Made by a program: the position numbers and the translations under genes. Under the pieces are notes generated by a model. It saw only the letters and a program-made list of their open reading frames with translations, made no database searches and was not told the origin of the DNA. This document shows positions 63,191-64,000 of a stretch of DNA of 64,000 bases, one piece after another. Position 1 is the stretch's first letter, and each line of letters opens with the position of its first letter. Source of the stretch: Eggerthella timonensis (GTDB taxonomy: Bacteria; Actinomycetota; Coriobacteriia; Coriobacteriales; Eggerthellaceae); the NCBI RefSeq assembly GCF_900184265.1, contig NZ_FXXA01000002.1:3393983-3457982 (forward strand). Direction: 5' to 3'.

Positions 63191-63901
63191 ATGGCTGCCG
63201 CGTTCAATTTCACAAAAGAGTACAAAGACCTCTACCTGCCGCGGGCGGTGCCCGCGCTCGTGGATGTGCCGCCCATGAATTTCATAGCGGTGGCCGGCAC
63301 GGGCAACCCGAACGAAGAGAACGGCTCGTACGCCGACGCGCTGGGGCTGCTGTACGCATTCTCCTACACCATCAAAATGTCGAAGATGGGCGCGTGGCAA
63401 CCGCAAGGCTACTTCGACTACACGGTTCCTCCCCTCGAAGGGCTGTGGTGGACGAGCGATGAAGCCTTCGACGGGCAGCGCATCCTCGACAAGGACGCGT
63501 TCTCATGGATCTCGCTCATTCGCCAGCCCGACTTCGTCACGCCCGAAGTGTATCGCTGGGCGGCCGACCAGGTTGCCGCCAAGAAGCCCGAGCTCGACCT
63601 GCAGCGCGCCCGCTTCGTGCGGTTCGCCGAGGGGCCGTGCGCGCAGATCATGCACAAGGGGCCCTACGACGACGAACCGGCCACCATCGCGTGCATGGAG
63701 GAGTTCATCTCCTCGTCCGGCTTGGTCGACGACATCGAGAACCCGCCGAGCGCCGAAGCCATGATGGACATGCTCGATGCGTGCGGAGGCGTTCCCTCGG
63801 TGCGCCTGCACCACGAGATCTACCTGGGCGACCCGCGCCGCACGAAGCCGGAGAACCTCAAGACGGTGATCCGCCATCCCGTGAAGCCCGCGTCCGCATG
63901 A
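63191..63901 (+). CDS. GyrI-like domain protein, long
   Basis: The 236-residue protein begins FNFTKEYKDLYLPRAVPALVDVPPMNFIAVAGTGNPNEENGSYADALGLLYAFSYTIKM, the pattern of GyrI-like proteins annotated as small-molecule binders. It ends SVRLHHEIYLGDPRRTKPENLKTVIRHPVK, a typical family end. GGAGG precedes the ATG. Its stop overlaps the next gene as ATGA. No ligand is known. Confidence 0.85.
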   Translation: MAAAFNFTKEYKDLYLPRAVPALVDVPPMNFIAVAGTGNPNEENGSYADALGLLYAFSYTIKMSKMGAWQPQGYFDYTVPPLEGLWWTSDEAFDGQRILDKDAFSWISLIRQPDFVTPEVYRWAADQVAAKKPELDLQRARFVRFAEGPCAQIMHKGPYDDEPATIACMEEFISSSGLVDDIENPPSAEAMMDMLDACGGVPSVRLHHEIYLGDPRRTKPENLKTVIRHPVKPASA

Positions 63902-64000
63902 GCGATGCCACGCCAAGCCCCTGCCCCGTCGTGCGCGCGCGGACGATCCTTCAGAAGGTGCGCACGCACGGAAACGAATGGTTCGGCATCGACTACAACA
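63898..64000 (+). CDS. SPL-like radical SAM protein, N-terminal part (3' end outside window)
   Basis: Only 34 residues are visible. The stretch ARTILQKVRTHGNEWFGIDYN matches the opening of the SPL (spore photoproduct lyase-like) radical SAM family, where a CxxxCxxC cluster motif normally follows. That motif lies beyond the window end, so the call is provisional. The ATG overlaps the upstream stop. Confidence 0.6.
   Translation, partial: MSDATPSPCPVVRARTILQKVRTHGNEWFGIDYN

Overview
The window is about 64 kb of high-GC chromosome, coding densely on both strands. It looks like an Eggerthellaceae (Coriobacteriia) genome, most likely Eggerthella or a close relative. The signs are strong G/C third-position codon use, a LuxR-type regulator fused to a 12-helix membrane domain divergent from a Tat-exported FAD/fumarate-reductase-type enzyme, an actinobacterial argCJBD-R-GH order, and an L10 leader on an isolated rplJL pair. 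No phage, integrase, transposase, CRISPR array, rRNA or tRNA was found. Two perfect 16-bp parS palindromes (3318 and 11804) suggest the window lies in the origin-proximal part of the chromosome.

Layout. 1-6.5 kb: the end of a C_GCAxxG_C_C redox protein, an LCP lipoprotein, a leftward TetR / SAM-methyltransferase / short DtxR-like set with matching operator-like sites, then a three-gene operon of alpha/beta hydrolase, alcohol-acetyltransferase-like protein and zinc-ribbon membrane protein. 7-12 kb: AhpC, an MFS exporter and a FeoA-FeoB fusion with a long, possibly regulated leader. 12-18 kb: a lipoprotein, a VOC protein, uracil permease, a YgiQ radical-SAM protein with a probable frameshift near its end, and a polytopic membrane protein. 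18-29 kb: rplL/rplJ, a large membrane protein of unknown function, aconitase with isocitrate dehydrogenase, a HEAT-like protein, a lipoprotein and a class A PBP. 29-37.4 kb: arginine biosynthesis, transcribed leftward as argC-argJ-argB-argD-argR-argG-argH, with argF absent from its usual place. 37.7-42 kb: a WbpM-type sugar dehydratase, then glutamate-cysteine ligase with two FKBP/SlyD-like proteins. 42-47 kb: two unknown proteins and the LuxR/flavoprotein pair. 47-50 kb: MetAP with a SEC-C zinc motif, a VTT-domain protein and a DegV protein. 50-54.2 kb: pheST behind a T-box. 54.4-58.4 kb: a coiled-coil 3D/RlpA-like secreted protein, a serine hydrolase, two paralogous four-helix membrane proteins and their XRE regulator. 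58.8-64 kb: GNAT, WYL regulator, HipBA with tandem operators, two GyrI-like binding proteins around an XRE/zinc-ribbon protein, and the start of a radical-SAM protein.

Several intergenic regions carry long palindromes that look like dispersed repeats: a perfect 30-bp stem at 54320 with a relative at 46931, a 35-bp inverted repeat at the 3' end of argH, and stems at 6719, 37536, 52701 and 58567. Start codons were chosen from ribosome-binding sites and ATGA/GTGA overlaps. All functional names rest on recognising motifs by eye; no database search was run.
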